DNA of 64,000 nucleotides from Clarireedia homoeocarpa. Lineage: Eukaryota; Ascomycota; Leotiomycetes; Helotiales; Rutstroemiaceae. The DNA is taken from NCBI GenBank assembly GCA_001465935.1, contig LNKV01000066.1:1-64000 (forward strand), written 5' to 3'. Each line of letters begins with the position of its first letter. Within the stretch, counting starts at the first letter, position 1. The position numbers and the translations under genes were made by a program. The notes beneath the pieces are model-generated. The model was given only the letters and a program-made list of their open reading frames with translations, was not told the origin of the DNA and did no database searches. Positions 25,589 to 37,435 of the stretch are shown piece after piece.

Positions 25589-26547
25589 ACGGCATAGAGT
25601 CATTGGCCGGAATTCCTGGGTCAGCGCCCAGAGGAAAGAGTCATATGGTGTGCGTGTCGATTGTACCTTGGACGAGGATTTCGGGATTTTAGTCGGTAAG
25701 AGAGATCACTCACGCACATCTGACGGATAATATAAGCAGGGGAAACTGGGAATAGTGAGGCACAGTATGTGTTCTACCTCATCTTATGATTTTATAGTTC
25801 ATGCAAATGTCCGTTGAGGTTGGCGGAAGCGAATACGAATGGAATGGTGGAAAGTGACTAGTGAATCGAACCCGATGATCTCTGGGACCGTAAGAATGAG
25901 TAATAGTTATTAATGATAGAGTTCATAGATGTTCGTTCGTGCTGATGTACGAGGTGCGGTAGACTCATCTTCGACACTCCTGAAGTTTAAATTCTGCATT
26001 TTTCAGAGGTCTGTTTCCTCAACTTCTTGGCAAATCCATGGGGAAGACTTTTAGTTCAAACTCACACGGAATGCGATCAACTCCGACGAAGCTCAAATAG
26101 ACACAAACACGTAGCTACATGTCATGTACCTTCGGATGGTATGCAGTGCTGCCGTATACCCAGAATATCCCAGCAGTTAATCAATCATCTTCTCTTGTAT
26201 ACAATATCAGGGGAACAACGATGGTTGGCTGAGATGCCCAGTGCTGTAGGCCCTGTTTTAACCCCGTTCAAACCAAGGCATTCCTCGGCAAGCTCATGAA
26301 GTTGCGAGGTCAAGATCAAAAGATAATCATCAGTAGAAGCACCAAGGTGTTTGAGATGATACAATATATTGGTATTAGGGTTGATATTAGATAGCATTCA
26401 TGTTTCGTCATTTCACAATTTCCCCCCAAAGCACTCAACAACAGCTCAACACACTTGTAACCCCCATCCATTGTATCCAAAGGACAAACGAATATCCAAA
26501 ATCCGGCCATCGGGCAAACCTTCGTATGAGTATACCTCCATCGCATT

Positions 26548-29500
26548 TCACTCGATCCTCTCCGCCCTCATAATCCCCTCCACAGCACAATGACCCTCTC
26601 CACCAATCCTCTCATCGTACTCTGGGCATCTTGCCAACTCCATGGGCACTCCGCACTCACCGATCGCGAACTATATAGCTATTTTCTTCTATTTCCCCTG
26701 TCTTCCAAGTCTCATCATAGAAGCTGGAAACCAAAACTCACCGGATGTCCATTCATTCCTACCCTCATACCAATCAATGCATGCCCACTATGAGTCGCAA
26801 TCCCACCTCTCCCCTGCCCCATCGCCCTCTTAATCATGCCCAGCTCCTCCCTCGTAAAGTCCTCATAAAAACCCCCTATCCAAGAGCCTCACCATCTCCT
26901 CAGCCGCATGCATCAAAGCCTCAGCATTCATGAATTCCCTCCCCCACAATCATCTCTCGCGTTTTCCAATACCCCCCCTTTCATACTATAGTTTCCATAT
27001 AATGCGATGCTAGTTCGCACGTCAAAACGTCTGTACTGTACAATCGTGCTACCTTGGCATAGATAGTACAAAGTAGCTTCCGCCGCCAACCTGGGTGGGT
27101 TTTCTGCTTGACACGGGGTGGGTTATGTATTCATGGCTATTCTTCAAGAATGATGTGGCGAGCTTGTCTGGAGCACTACCACGTAGCTCGAGGGATGTTT
27201 TTGGTGTCTCGCAGAGCTGAGCTTCTGCCAGGGAAAAGTGATCGGGTGGTGTGATGTATTGATGATATTTCTCGTTAGCACCATTTATTTTTCTATAATA
27301 AATGTTTGCAGTGTGTTCTTGAAAGAATCTGTTTGAATAGTCGAGAAATACTTACGGGACCTTGCTTGAGTTTTGCACCACACGAGATTCAAATATTATG
27401 CGACGATCTTGAGGGGATACATTGACAGGTGCAGCCAGGGAGAAGTTTGACATTGCATCCTCGATGGGATCGTCCTCTTGCAGCATTCCCTATAGTATCA
27501 TGGAGCTTTGTAGCGGACTCGTACTTTTCCGCGACCTTCTTGCACAAGGTCTCTGCTGCCTTTTCAACTTTAGTTGACTTGTCATAATTTCCTTTCAGTT
27601 GAACCACAATAATTCGTCAATCTCATCTTCAAGGCTGCGGAGATCAGCCTGTCCACTGACGAGGAACCGCTTCGATATCTCATCAATGGCAGTTCTATTG
27701 ATGATGTAGTTGTATCCCGGTATCGTATATTACCGAAGTGGAGATCAACAATCTGGACACCGCGGGATCGAAGATTGTAAGTGACCAGATAGGTCCTTTA
27801 TGGCTATGTAGTCACCGTTCATGTCTTGCTCATATATCTAAAAAATTACAAGATAACCATCTAGTGTATCAGCTGTAAAGAAGTGCTTGCAGACAAGTAC
27901 GACGATAGGTGTTTCGTCGAGATCGATCTCTTTGTATGACTTAAGTTCAGCAATATCGACTCGGGCTTCTCCCCTGTTGGAACAAATCCGGTAATATCCT
28001 TCCAGATATGGCTTGCCACAGAGATCAGGACACCAATGTTCGCAGCAGAGGGTCAGGGCACATCTCCTACTGCAGGGTAGCTTGTTGCAAGCCCCAGTAC
28101 ATCTATCTCATTTGTATATCGGTATGACTTCAAAAAGAGAATTCCATCGGTGTTGGTGAATGGTAAGTGGAATATTTACGGCATATTGCATCTTCCTTGG
28201 TGCTCGCAATACCAGGTATATCGTCGATGCGTAGTGCGCAGACTTCATGGCATTTGAGCACACATTTCGATTTAGCAAATCGAACCTTGCAAGAGCACGC
28301 AAGGTTGCCGACAATCATGACCGCAAGTCCCCAGTGGACGATCACATTTCTTGATATTTGGTGATTTGACCTTCTACATCCTGCCGACTGCATCCGCCAC
28401 ATATAAAGCTGCGGGGGCCGCCCGCACAGTAAGTGAGTTCCACAGGATCCCAGACGCGAAAAGCCTTCCCTGATCACATCTTGTGAGCAATAGACATCAA
28501 CGACATATCCGCAACGTGGAACTTTCTTCCCTCCCCACCAAAACCGTACAGCAAATCGAGGCGAGATCTTGAGTCTGGTAGCAAGGAGCTTGGTCTTTTG
28601 AATGGAGTTGTATGTTATCCAGTGCAATTAAGGATACACCACAGTCTTCTTCCCATGTATTTTTTCGGCACTAATAGCCACGTTGGATGTGATGTCGTTT
28701 GCACTTTTCTTTCGGATACTGAAATATTTTGACCTATGTTTTCCGAGGAGCAGCGAGACTTTGCATTTATGCTCGCGGCTAGAGCGCCGTCTGTCACAGG
28801 CGAGTGGACAACCGCCTTCTAGACTCGGGCCTTGAAAAGTCTTCCAAGTACCTTGCTCCACATTGGAACACTTGTGCAAGTATACGTGATTCTAATAAGA
28901 TACAGACCATACTGTGCGCAACTCAGTAGGATATTAACGCGATTAGTGGTTTTGAAAAAAGCCAAGTTCCCTCTCCTTTGTTGCTTCTTACCAGACAGAC
29001 ACACTACGACGATTTTTGACCTCCTCTCCTCTCCCTGGAAGTTGTCGCCAGTTGCTATACTATACAAATGTATCAACATGAACACCGAAGTCTCCAAACT
29101 GACCGAAGTAGCTCGCCGACCCGTTTTTCCTTAAGAGCTCTTCCACCCAAATTTTGGTTTTGCCCTTCCTTCTTCATGGCCAGAATCAGCAAGCAAGCAG
29201 AAAGCCATTCTTGGCAAGCCTATCCTCGTCGTGGCCGGAGAGAATAATATCGAAGCCTTTTCGCATGAACTAGCGCACCTTTAGAAGTTGGCCACTGTGA
29301 GGGGTTAACACTGCAATATCGTCACTGGTATATTTTCCTTAGCGAACGATATGTCTCGCGTGTGCTCCGGTCATCTCAACTTTCCATTGATTACTTGGGA
29401 CATTGTATGAAGGCCTACATTATCTTCACTGTCTTGCAAGTTGTCGTGGTCAAGCCGATAAATATCTCTATCAGGTTTTCAAGGATGGGTATGACCGTTT

Positions 29501-30300
29501 CTCAAGGCGGAAATGAGTATCGAGCAGCCTCATCGATGGATCTGAGACGAAATGGGCGTGGTCAAGGTCCGTTGAAGGCAGAAGCTCACAATTATCGCTG
29601 CGTATCTCGTCTTCGGTTGGTGCAATATCAATCTCGCCGATGTCTAATCGATCGCTGTTCTGCCTATTCTGCGGTATGTGAATGGCTCGAGGGTAGGTAG
29701 ATAAGACTGCATTTGTTGAGACACTGTCCTCTGTAGCTTCATGCTCTGGACTTAAGGAGCTATCAGCTCTTGCAAGTATGGATTGAAGTTTAGAGACTGT
29801 AGCAGTTACGAAATTGAAAACTACTGATCGCTGACCAATGCCGGCAATATCTTTAACTCTTTTCATCATGTTGATGATTCCTGGGAGATCGTCGTTGAAC
29901 AAAGCACGCCGCTCTCGGCTGAAAAGCTCCCGAAGGCACATCGCTGATGCAACCAGTATTCGTTCCAGGGCTTGCGTGGAAGCGGAAGATTCAAACTCGT
30001 GGGTGTTGAGTAAGTTAGTTAGCACTTTCTGAAAGAAGGGTATTGCTCGAGAGCTGTTACTCTCACTAATAAGGGTTAGACAAAAGTGTCGACAGATAAA
30101 CAATCTAGAAACGCCTGATGTGTGATTGCCTCTACGAACGACTGAACAAATTTAATAAAGGTATGTGTTCCACTTGTAGATGCATCCATTTCCAAGAGAG
30201 AAAGAACGTGTTGATGCCCAAAAATATCATCATTGTCAAGATCTTTCGGAAGCATCTGCTTCCACTCGCGGTCAGCATCGTCCAAAACAACCACATCTTC
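26548..30300 (-). pseudogene. Decayed NFX1-type / ZNFX1-like zinc-finger helicase gene
   Basis: Relic of a large fungal NFX1-type zinc-finger protein related to ZNFX1 (SF1 RNA helicase, NFX1 fingers, RZ finger). Minus-strand pieces lie in gene order but in different frames. At about 30300-29480 is the N-terminal helical domain (WKQMLPKDLDNDD, FIKFVQSF, FFQKVLTNLLNTHEFE, LLDTHFRL). At 29330-29220 is a late helicase remnant (DDIAVLTPHSGQLLKVR, then an in-frame TAG). At about 28880-27870 are degenerate Cys-rich fingers (CSCKVRFAKSKC, EHWCPDLCGKPYLEGYY) and a VLVCKHFF block. At 27650-27360 are KRFLVSGQADLRSLE and DDPIEDAMSNFSL. At 26931-26548 is the C-terminal RZ-type finger, whose last join (intron 26741-26671) still gives GHPFAIGECGVPMELARCPEYDERIGGEGH. 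The helicase P-loop region is missing, and there are many stops, frameshifts and lost Cys (CPEY where CPxC is expected). Confidence 0.85.
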
Positions 30301-30953
30301 CCATAACAGCCTAATTGTGTAAAAGCCGTTCTTGATAGGTGGACGTTTGATAAGTTATTTCCGATCATAGTACTATTATTTGGCTGTTTCTTATGCTGGC
30401 GTTCCTTGTCGCCTTGACAACAGAGGATTGTATGGGTGCTAATCGGCGAAACTAGGGTCTCCGCTATGAATGTAAGAGTATTGCTTACCACGGCGACAAT
30501 GGCTATTTCTCTTGTACCCCCGGCAGACATTATCAACACCGGGGCTTCCTCTTCTTTCTCCCCGCCGTCCACCTCGGCTACCTCTCCAGCTGCCCTTTCC
30601 GCCATCAACTCTTCTACCATCCCCTCGCTATCCCTTACCAGTTGTTTGTTCGAACCATGTGAGAGTTGGAAGTGATAAGGCGGCCTTCTAGGTAGAGAGG
30701 AAGTGATTTAAATCAGTGATTAAAAGTCGAAGGGAGCCGATTTAATGGGAATGAGGAGTAGAACTATGGTTAGAGACGAAACGCGGCGCTATATTTATTG
30801 TATATTTATCATTTTCATGGATAGCGAATAGAACAGCATTTTGGCTACAATGTGCCTAATCCTGGAAGCCGCACTAGCTTAGATGGACCTTAAAACAAAC
30901 ATATGAGGCTGTGTTGTCTGAGACATACAAGTGAGAAATATAGAAACAAGTGT
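30301..30953. other. Spacer upstream of the ZNFX1-like relic
   Basis: A minus-strand ORF reaches 30620 with an acidic/Ala-rich start, but it runs out of frame with the relic and shows no domain. It may hold the old promoter and first exon of the dead gene. Nothing else is supported. Confidence 0.4.
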
Positions 30954-31133
30954 TCAGGAATCCGCATCATCATCGTACTCAGACGTGTAGATTGAGTGGT
31001 TAGCAGTAAATATTTCTCGCATAATATCACAACAGTGCTCATATATCTCCGTCGGTAATTTAACGAAATAAAGAGCATCGTGAGTAAGTGCCCGAGACGC
31101 CCAGTAAACAGCAACCTGCCAAAGTGACAAACG
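30954..31133 (-). pseudogene. Orphan terminal exon or gene fragment, family unknown
   Basis: An open frame of about 54 codons with protein-like composition (YWASRALTHDALYFVK, EIYEHCCDIMREIF, TSEYDDDADS) ends at a stop at 30954-30956. A TTTGGCAG at its 5' end would serve as a splice acceptor. Upstream minus-strand sequence (about 31250-31140) has further coding-like pieces (YDSILGSGIAVKLL) interrupted by stops. It reads as the last exon of a decayed gene. I do not recognise the family. It is not obviously part of the neighbouring ZNFX1-like relic. Confidence 0.35.
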
Positions 31134-34100
31134 GCAAGTGTTTACTATGACTTGAAGAGTCCCAACTTGTACTAGTAGATAGATCTTGTTATCGTACTAA
31201 AGGAGTTTCACTGCAATGCCAGAGCCAAGAATTGAGTCATAGTCGTAGACAGAAGTATACTAAGGACCTTTTGGAAACAAAAGAACTTATTCGGCACTGC
31301 ATTCGTAGTATCGTGGTTCACACCGTAAGGTTGAGAAATACCATTAGTCGTATAATTGTTCTCTTTCTTCTACTCTGCACATTCCCAGGACTTGACGGGG
31401 CGGCGGGAGGATGCTGAACAGCCCGGTTTTCCCGGCATTGACAATATAACATATCGTTTTTCGTTGTTTGCAAACATAGATGCAAGTATGTTGGATTCCA
31501 GATTGGTATGACCTGTAATCGAGAAAGATTAAAATGAGAGAAGGAAGAGGAAAGCTCTGAAGAAATAAAAGTTGAGGGCAATGAAGGTAATTTAAAGGGT
31601 TGGATAGGATGGAAACTTCCAGGAAAGCACACATTTCACTCTTCTTTTCTTCCACATTGATCGAGGTAAAAGCTAGGCAGTAGCCAAAGAATCTTATGAA
31701 ATTCGCTCTTCTGCGTATACCAGCACTTCCAAGTTATCACACCGCGAAAAGAAGACAAACAAGTTTTCCAACCTTCAGTATCATGAAAACTTGGTGGAAC
31801 CTCGAAGTTGTTCCCACCAGAGCCCTGCCACTGGGTGGATGCTCTGCCAATGAGAGAACAAAAACAGTGATCGAGAGGAATGATATACAAGAAAACGATG
31901 TGCGTAGTAGGTGTGTTCCTTCCATCTTTTTCATCACATTTCTCGTCATGCTCTTAGCAAAATGGTTATACGGCTTCCTACCTAATGAGGGAGCGGAAAT
32001 GATCAAATCCACTCCAAAGAACACCACGAAAAGATTATCCACTTCTCAAGGGATTACTCAGTCCAAGGAAGGGATTACCCTCGTTCCAAACCCTTTTCTG
32101 ATGAAAATCAGGATCAAGCGTTCCGCAGTTGAGAACTGGACTTCCGTACTGATGAAATGCAGTGATGTGCCAATAATGGAAAGAAAATAACAGGGACTGC
32201 ATAATAGAAGACGACTGCTCTCTTTGCCACTCGCATGCAGCTGGAATATCAACAAGATCCGATCATAGAAAGAAGAGACGAGCATGTCGTCCATACCCCA
32301 CCTAACCTTTTCAGATCTTCCAACTACTACCTCCATCCCTCCTCCTATACCGGAATGTATCTCTCGATGGCCCCGAAGAGTCCAGATAGCGAAACCACAA
32401 CGCATACACGAGGATAAATGAGTGACCCAGAAGCTCAAGATAGGGTGGCAGCACCCAGGAGATCAGAAAGGAACAAGAACCTAAGGATGCGAGGGCCCCA
32501 TAATCCGCACTTTCCGCCGTCAATCTGGACCCTGAATTTAGGCAAAAAGGCGCCAAACTAAGTAACGACTTTCGAAAAATTGCCTCACACCACTATGATG
32601 AAACAGTTCATCACTGCTATCTCAACCACTGACTGCCTTGGATCTCATCCCATTGCCTGTATCTTTCTACTTCCCAACATGCCGGTAAAGGATTGCTCCT
32701 TGTGAGCAAGATGATAGCTCTCTGGGGATTGGGCCCCTAAACGACTTCGAAATGAGTAGCTTCACCGGGAAAAACGCATCCCACTGGCCGGAAGACTGGG
32801 ATGGAAATCCTTCAAGAACTTTTTGAAGAAAGCTTTGATGAACATCATTCCATTCCTTCTTGTCGGTTGTACATCCTCCTCCTCATCAATATGCTTTGAC
32901 CATATGTACTGTACCACAGGACGAAGAGGAACGGACCAACTGCATGCAAGCAATCAGCAGGCAAAGAAAAAAAAGCTAGGCCCGTATGTACTCTGTGTAT
33001 AGTACAAAGGTACAGTAGTGGCTGGGAACTTTCAGCAAGAATGGGGGCGGGGGGGAAGGGGGGCCGTGAATAACAGGACAGGAACAAATTGTGTCTGGAG
33101 GGGTCAATTGTTGCGAAGCTCCACTCCTGCCCCAATATAATTTTCCAATTTCATCTCAAACTCCCCAGTATTCAACCGTGTGGCTCTCCGAGAAAAGCGA
33201 GAGCGCCGAGGAGTACGGCACTTTACTGAACAGAAAGCACCAGTCCAGTTGGGATGGTCGAGGTTATCTGTTGTTTGCCACTCACCAGATTGAAGTTTTA
33301 TGAAAATCCCCACAAACACACACATACACACCCACAGACACACGAGATCTCTGTCCCTCCCTTGTTTTCCCACTATTATTGTTGAGAAAGTCTGGTAGCG
33401 GTCCTTGTCATGTCTTATGATTCTTTGCATACACACATCCTCTCCTGGACTTTGCATTGCACGCTTTGCTCTGCTTTGATCATTCCCCATACCCCACAGT
33501 AGCGATACCACTGTGCTGAGAAATGGATACGCAGACATCTACCTACGACAGCGCTATTGATTCGAACCGAGGAGTCACGAAGAGGTACGAATCGTACAGT
33601 GTGTGTGTGGTGCGGCGCCAAGTGGAGTGTCCGCAATGCAGCCGGTCCGTTCTGTCACCGAAAGAATTCCAGACATTATCCCTTCCCGCATATGCACTCT
33701 TCCCTTTCGCACAGACAGAGGACACAAGTCATTTAAGTTAGGAGGAAGCCGAAACCCAAAAAATCCTTTGGACGCTTTTACCCGGCGAACCACCCAAAGT
33801 TGCGAACAACCATTGATCATCCCGTCGTCATTTCAGAACTCAATTCAAGACGATCATTCATCATTCTTCTGCTGCGAGTGGTTCTCTCGGGAGTTTTGCG
33901 TGTCGTGTCGTGTCGTGTCGTGTCGTGTGGATTAAGTAAGAATGGTCGGTAAATGAATCAAGCACATTTCAGTTGCCGTACTAGGATCACTCCTGGCCTC
34001 TTGCGTTACTGCGTAGACCCTGTTGTTTTAGGAGGAAGATATTCACGGACGGACCATGCAAGATGTCAAAAGTGTTGATGGAACTATTATTATCTATTAT

Positions 34101-34682
34101 CCACGATTATATTCCACGAGTGATTGGCCGAGTTGAGAAAATTACAACGGTTTCATGGGTTACAATGAAATGGCCAGCTCGTCTAGAAATGAAACATGGA
34201 TGGAAAAGGCAAAAGAGCAGCGTGATGATTAAGGTGAACGGGCACCGCTGCGTGTGATGTCATGTGGTTACCTTCTTTATGAATTGTTCCTCGAGTCGTG
34301 TGCCCACCGCCCAACGATTGGTTACCCGTTCTCTTTGCCGGCACCGCCTTACACGCCGCTATCCGCCGCCAGATGTTCGGTATACGCGAGTCAAGTCTCA
34401 AGATGGGCAGATGGGCAGTTGGGCAGATGGAGGCAGTGCGAGCCTTTCGAGATCTTCGTGTTTTCTTCGTCACTTTGTTACTGGTGTCTCCATTAGTCAC
34501 GAAGCACAGTAGGAGTATGAGGCGCATTGCAGATGGGTTAAGATGTCATTCTGTGGAACGCTGCAAAAGTTTAGATAAGGCAAAGAAGACTTGTTGTCCA
34601 GTCGATAGACGGCTCTGGGAGGGGAGATCAGATTTCGTTTATCTTCCATGATCTCAATGTCTCATGCAGCGTTCGATGGAAA
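31134..34682. other. 3.5-kb gene-poor stretch
   Basis: No supportable gene. ORFs up to about 165 codons on both strands (such as 31696-32190 and 32058-32438) overlap each other and lack motifs. It contains a TGTCG pentamer repeat at about 33899-33928, CA-rich sequence at 33312-33345 and a short G-rich block at 33041-33065. Confidence 0.45.
33899..33928. repeat. GTGTC pentamer repeat, about six copies
   Basis: Consecutive gtgtc units, ending gtgtgg. Confidence 0.85.
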
Positions 34683-34883
34683 ATGAAGTCAAAGCAACAA
34701 GTTTGTAAGATTACAGCGCAAGAGTACACCTGTGCACTTTGTACCGTACCATTCAGAGCATCATCACTGAAACGCCATACACGCCTATCGCATCGACAGA
34801 GTCAAGACCAAGTTGCGTCGCAGGGGTCGGCGTCGGCGTCGGCGTCTCCAGAATTCTTGCCATCTTCCGATGAGTTCCCGTAA
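34683..34883 (+). CDS. Possible small protein with one C2H2 zinc finger
   Basis: A 66-codon ORF in the middle of gene-poor DNA. It encodes YTCALCTVPFRASSLKRHTRLSH, a C-x2-C-x11-H-x4-H pattern with the FRASSLKRH helix expected of a C2H2 finger, spanning about residues 16-36. A Ser/Ala-rich tail follows, built partly on a GTCGGC repeat (about 34828-34845). I cannot tell whether this is a genuine micro-gene, one exon of a longer gene or a relic of a zinc-finger gene. The spacing is one residue shorter than classical C2H2 fingers. Confidence 0.35.
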   Translation: MKSKQQVCKITAQEYTCALCTVPFRASSLKRHTRLSHRQSQDQVASQGSASASASPEFLPSSDEFP

Positions 34884-35308
34884 CAACACGTCAGAGTTTG
34901 AATATCAAGAGCCAATGAGAAGCGGGCGATAAGGACATTTGCACCAGCCAATTAAAAGTGCATTGGACCCTAGATTTGGAATTTAGCTTCATGTGCACGC
35001 GACACTGATTTGGGAGTCGTGAGAGTGTTGGTGGAACCTCATTTTCTTGGTGGACCTCGTACAGCAGTAGAGCGATGGCTAGCGATGCCAGTTGATCGTC
35101 GCGATGCGAAGGGCAAAAGTTAAGATTACGGGCAGAAAGCTGTCGAACCAAGGAGGATTATGATGATGTTTTTGCTGCATAAGTGAGTGACACTTGCACG
35201 AGAGATAGATAGATTGATAGATAGATAGGCCAAGATAATGTACCGTCAGATCAGAGAAAGCAATGTGTATCTCTGTCTGTGCTTGACCGCTCAATTGTCT
35301 GATGTTTG

Positions 35309-35323
35309 GTGTGTGTGTGTGTG

Positions 35324-35355
<32 letters not shown>

Positions 35356-35379
35356 TGTATGTGTATGTGTGTGTATGTA
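35309..35379. repeat. GT then ATGT microsatellite
   Basis: A GT run passes into about nine tandem TATG units and ends in mixed GT/ATGT. Confidence 0.9.
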
Positions 35380-36489
35380 TCCTTTCCATTGCACAGCCAT
35401 ATCGAGAGATGCGACTTTCATGTGAATATGGATTGGAGCCAATCAAATGCGTGGCTTTGCGCTGTCCGAAAACTAATCTACAAAAAGAAAAGACGGCTCT
35501 TGCTTTAGCTGGCTGGCTGGCACGCCAAAAAGGAAACCCTTGGATGAATTTGGGCACCTTTCGGCACGAACTCCCTCCCAACACAACCTACTATGCACAT
35601 ATAAGTAGTACTATGCACCACATACAAGTAGTACATAGTATCTGTGGCAACCCTGGCCAATTGCCGACACCATTACCCTCTTGGTCAATTAAAAAAAGCT
35701 CCGGAATTATCCAATAGAAATTCGGCCGTTCATCAGTTTCCGCTGCTGCTTACATTTACCAACTATTCAAGCGATTTCTTGCAGTTCGCCAGCTGCTAAG
35801 TGCACTCGGCTTTTGGGAGGTGAGTCGTTTGATTATCGGTGGAAATGAGCCACTCTCCATCCATTGCGGAGGTATTGTTTTGCCCTTCGGCGTTCCCCTT
35901 CCAGACTCCAGACTCGACCAAGGGACAGCATGAACGCTTTCTCTCCTGCCAGCGCCCACCGAGCGAGCGGACAGTTAATAATGGAAAAGAGCCAAAAGAG
36001 CCAAAAGAGTAAAGGCTCAAGAGGACCCATCGACGTCGTGCATCCTAGCCTCCTTCCTGACCTTGTCCCCCGAACTATTTTTTCCCAAGAATGGCTCGAA
36101 TGGGATTGGTGTTCCTTTAGAGTAGACAGGAAACCGGGTCTTTCCCTCAATCAATTGCATTTGCTTTGCCTTGGCTTGGCTTGCCTTGCCTTATCAGCGA
36201 ACCAGCTTCGAGTGCTTGACGAGCCTCGAAATGTCGAATCTTTTTTCAGGAAAAAGGGAAATGCGAAGGGAAATGCGAAGGGAAAAGGGACATGGGAAAT
36301 GGGAAATGGGGAAAAAAAGCAAACTACTGTAGTACATAGTAAATAGTCCACACACCACTACGCACCCTCGCCCATCGATTATCTTACTTCGTACATCTCA
36401 TATCAAACCCCCTCCACCCTCCTCCTACCCTCCCTCCGCTTCAAATACAAACAAGAATCAAATCAACAACTCAGCTACTTCTCCCACCA

Positions 36490-36565
36490 CACCATACCAC
36501 ACCCTTTCGTACTCACATACCACACATACCACACATACTACACATACCATACCATACCATTCAAC
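36490..36565. repeat. CATACCACA-type low-complexity tract
   Basis: Short overlapping direct repeats of cataccaca and cataccatac in the putative 5' region of the FYVE gene. Confidence 0.7.
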
Positions 36566-37435
36566 AGTCGACACCAGAAAAGCAATCGAAAGGAAACAGA
36601 AACTCAAAAACAGCTGCTTTTTCTCTCACCTTCTGTCCCGCCAGTAGCTTGCTTACCTTAGCCACCTGCTACATACGTCGTCATCAAGTAACCTTACTTA
36701 TTCCTGCAATCCTTCTCACTTTGCTCACCTCTCACCTCTCCTCTCTCCACTCCACACTCCACGCACCGCCGGAGTTATTGCTCTCTGCACTTATCTTATT
36801 CCAAGACATTTGCGTCCGACAGGAGTCAGTCCCAGAAAAGTAAAGTCGCTGGGGTCCGTGGAAGGCTACTGTTACCCATTCTTTTTCTCAGACACTTCTC
36901 CATTGGCCGGGCCGAGAACTGGCAGCAACGTCCATCTTCCTTTAAAGGTTACCCGCCACACGATACAAACACGATACAATTCCATACGATACGATATTTA
37001 TTTTCCTTGGCACCCGGAGTCGTACACTCTTATAACTTTAATCATCCGACCGGTTTTGACATACATCGCTATCCAATTGACCATTCATCATTTGGATCAA
37101 ACGTGGTTTTAGTCACCAAAATCCCTCCATTTGCCATTCATCCCGTCCAACTCCTCGGTACTACGAAAGGTGTGCTTGCAAGGCCTACGATAACCGCGTC
37201 AGGAGCACCCCCAGCTACTCTAATATTGAAAAGCGGACAACGCGTTGCTGCCCTCGGTCGCTCTTGCTTTGGAGGCGGATTCGCCGATAGGTCGGTCAAC
37301 AGTCAACAACTTTCAATCTTCTCCCCGAAATACCAACTTCAACCCTGAATGTTTTTCGAAACAAACCGCCAAACCTTCTACCCTCCTTCCACCACTTGCG
37401 ATAAGCTCGATTATTCAACCGAGAAATCAACAACC

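Larger units (their letters stand above)
14425..26547. other. 12-kb gene-poor stretch, only short repeats seen
   Basis: No coding region that I can support. The part next to 14424 is the promoter and 5' region of the C2H2 gene. ORFs up to about 205 codons exist (for example 17428-17970 and 22218-22835), but they lack domain motifs, overlap ORFs in other frames and include microsatellite sequence. Distinct small repeats at 15.6, 17.1, 20.4, 22.2, 24.1 and 25.5 kb are listed separately. Long untranslated or non-coding transcripts are possible but cannot be judged from sequence. Confidence 0.5.
34884..37435. other. Intergenic and 5' region of the FYVE gene
   Basis: No gene supported. It contains a GT/ATGT microsatellite near 35309-35379, short direct repeats (ggcttggctt, agccaaaaga) near 35990-36185, and a long CT/CA-rich tract from about 36350 to 36760. 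That tract is typical of fungal promoters and 5' UTRs and leads into the FYVE gene. Confidence 0.5.

Noticed and set aside
25861..25900. Second B-box-like motif (minus strand gggttcgattc)
   Set aside because: Flanks do not fold into a cloverleaf.
29362..29700. Plus-strand ORF of 112 codons
   Set aside because: Antisense to the ZNFX1-like relic, whose minus-strand pieces have recognisable motifs.
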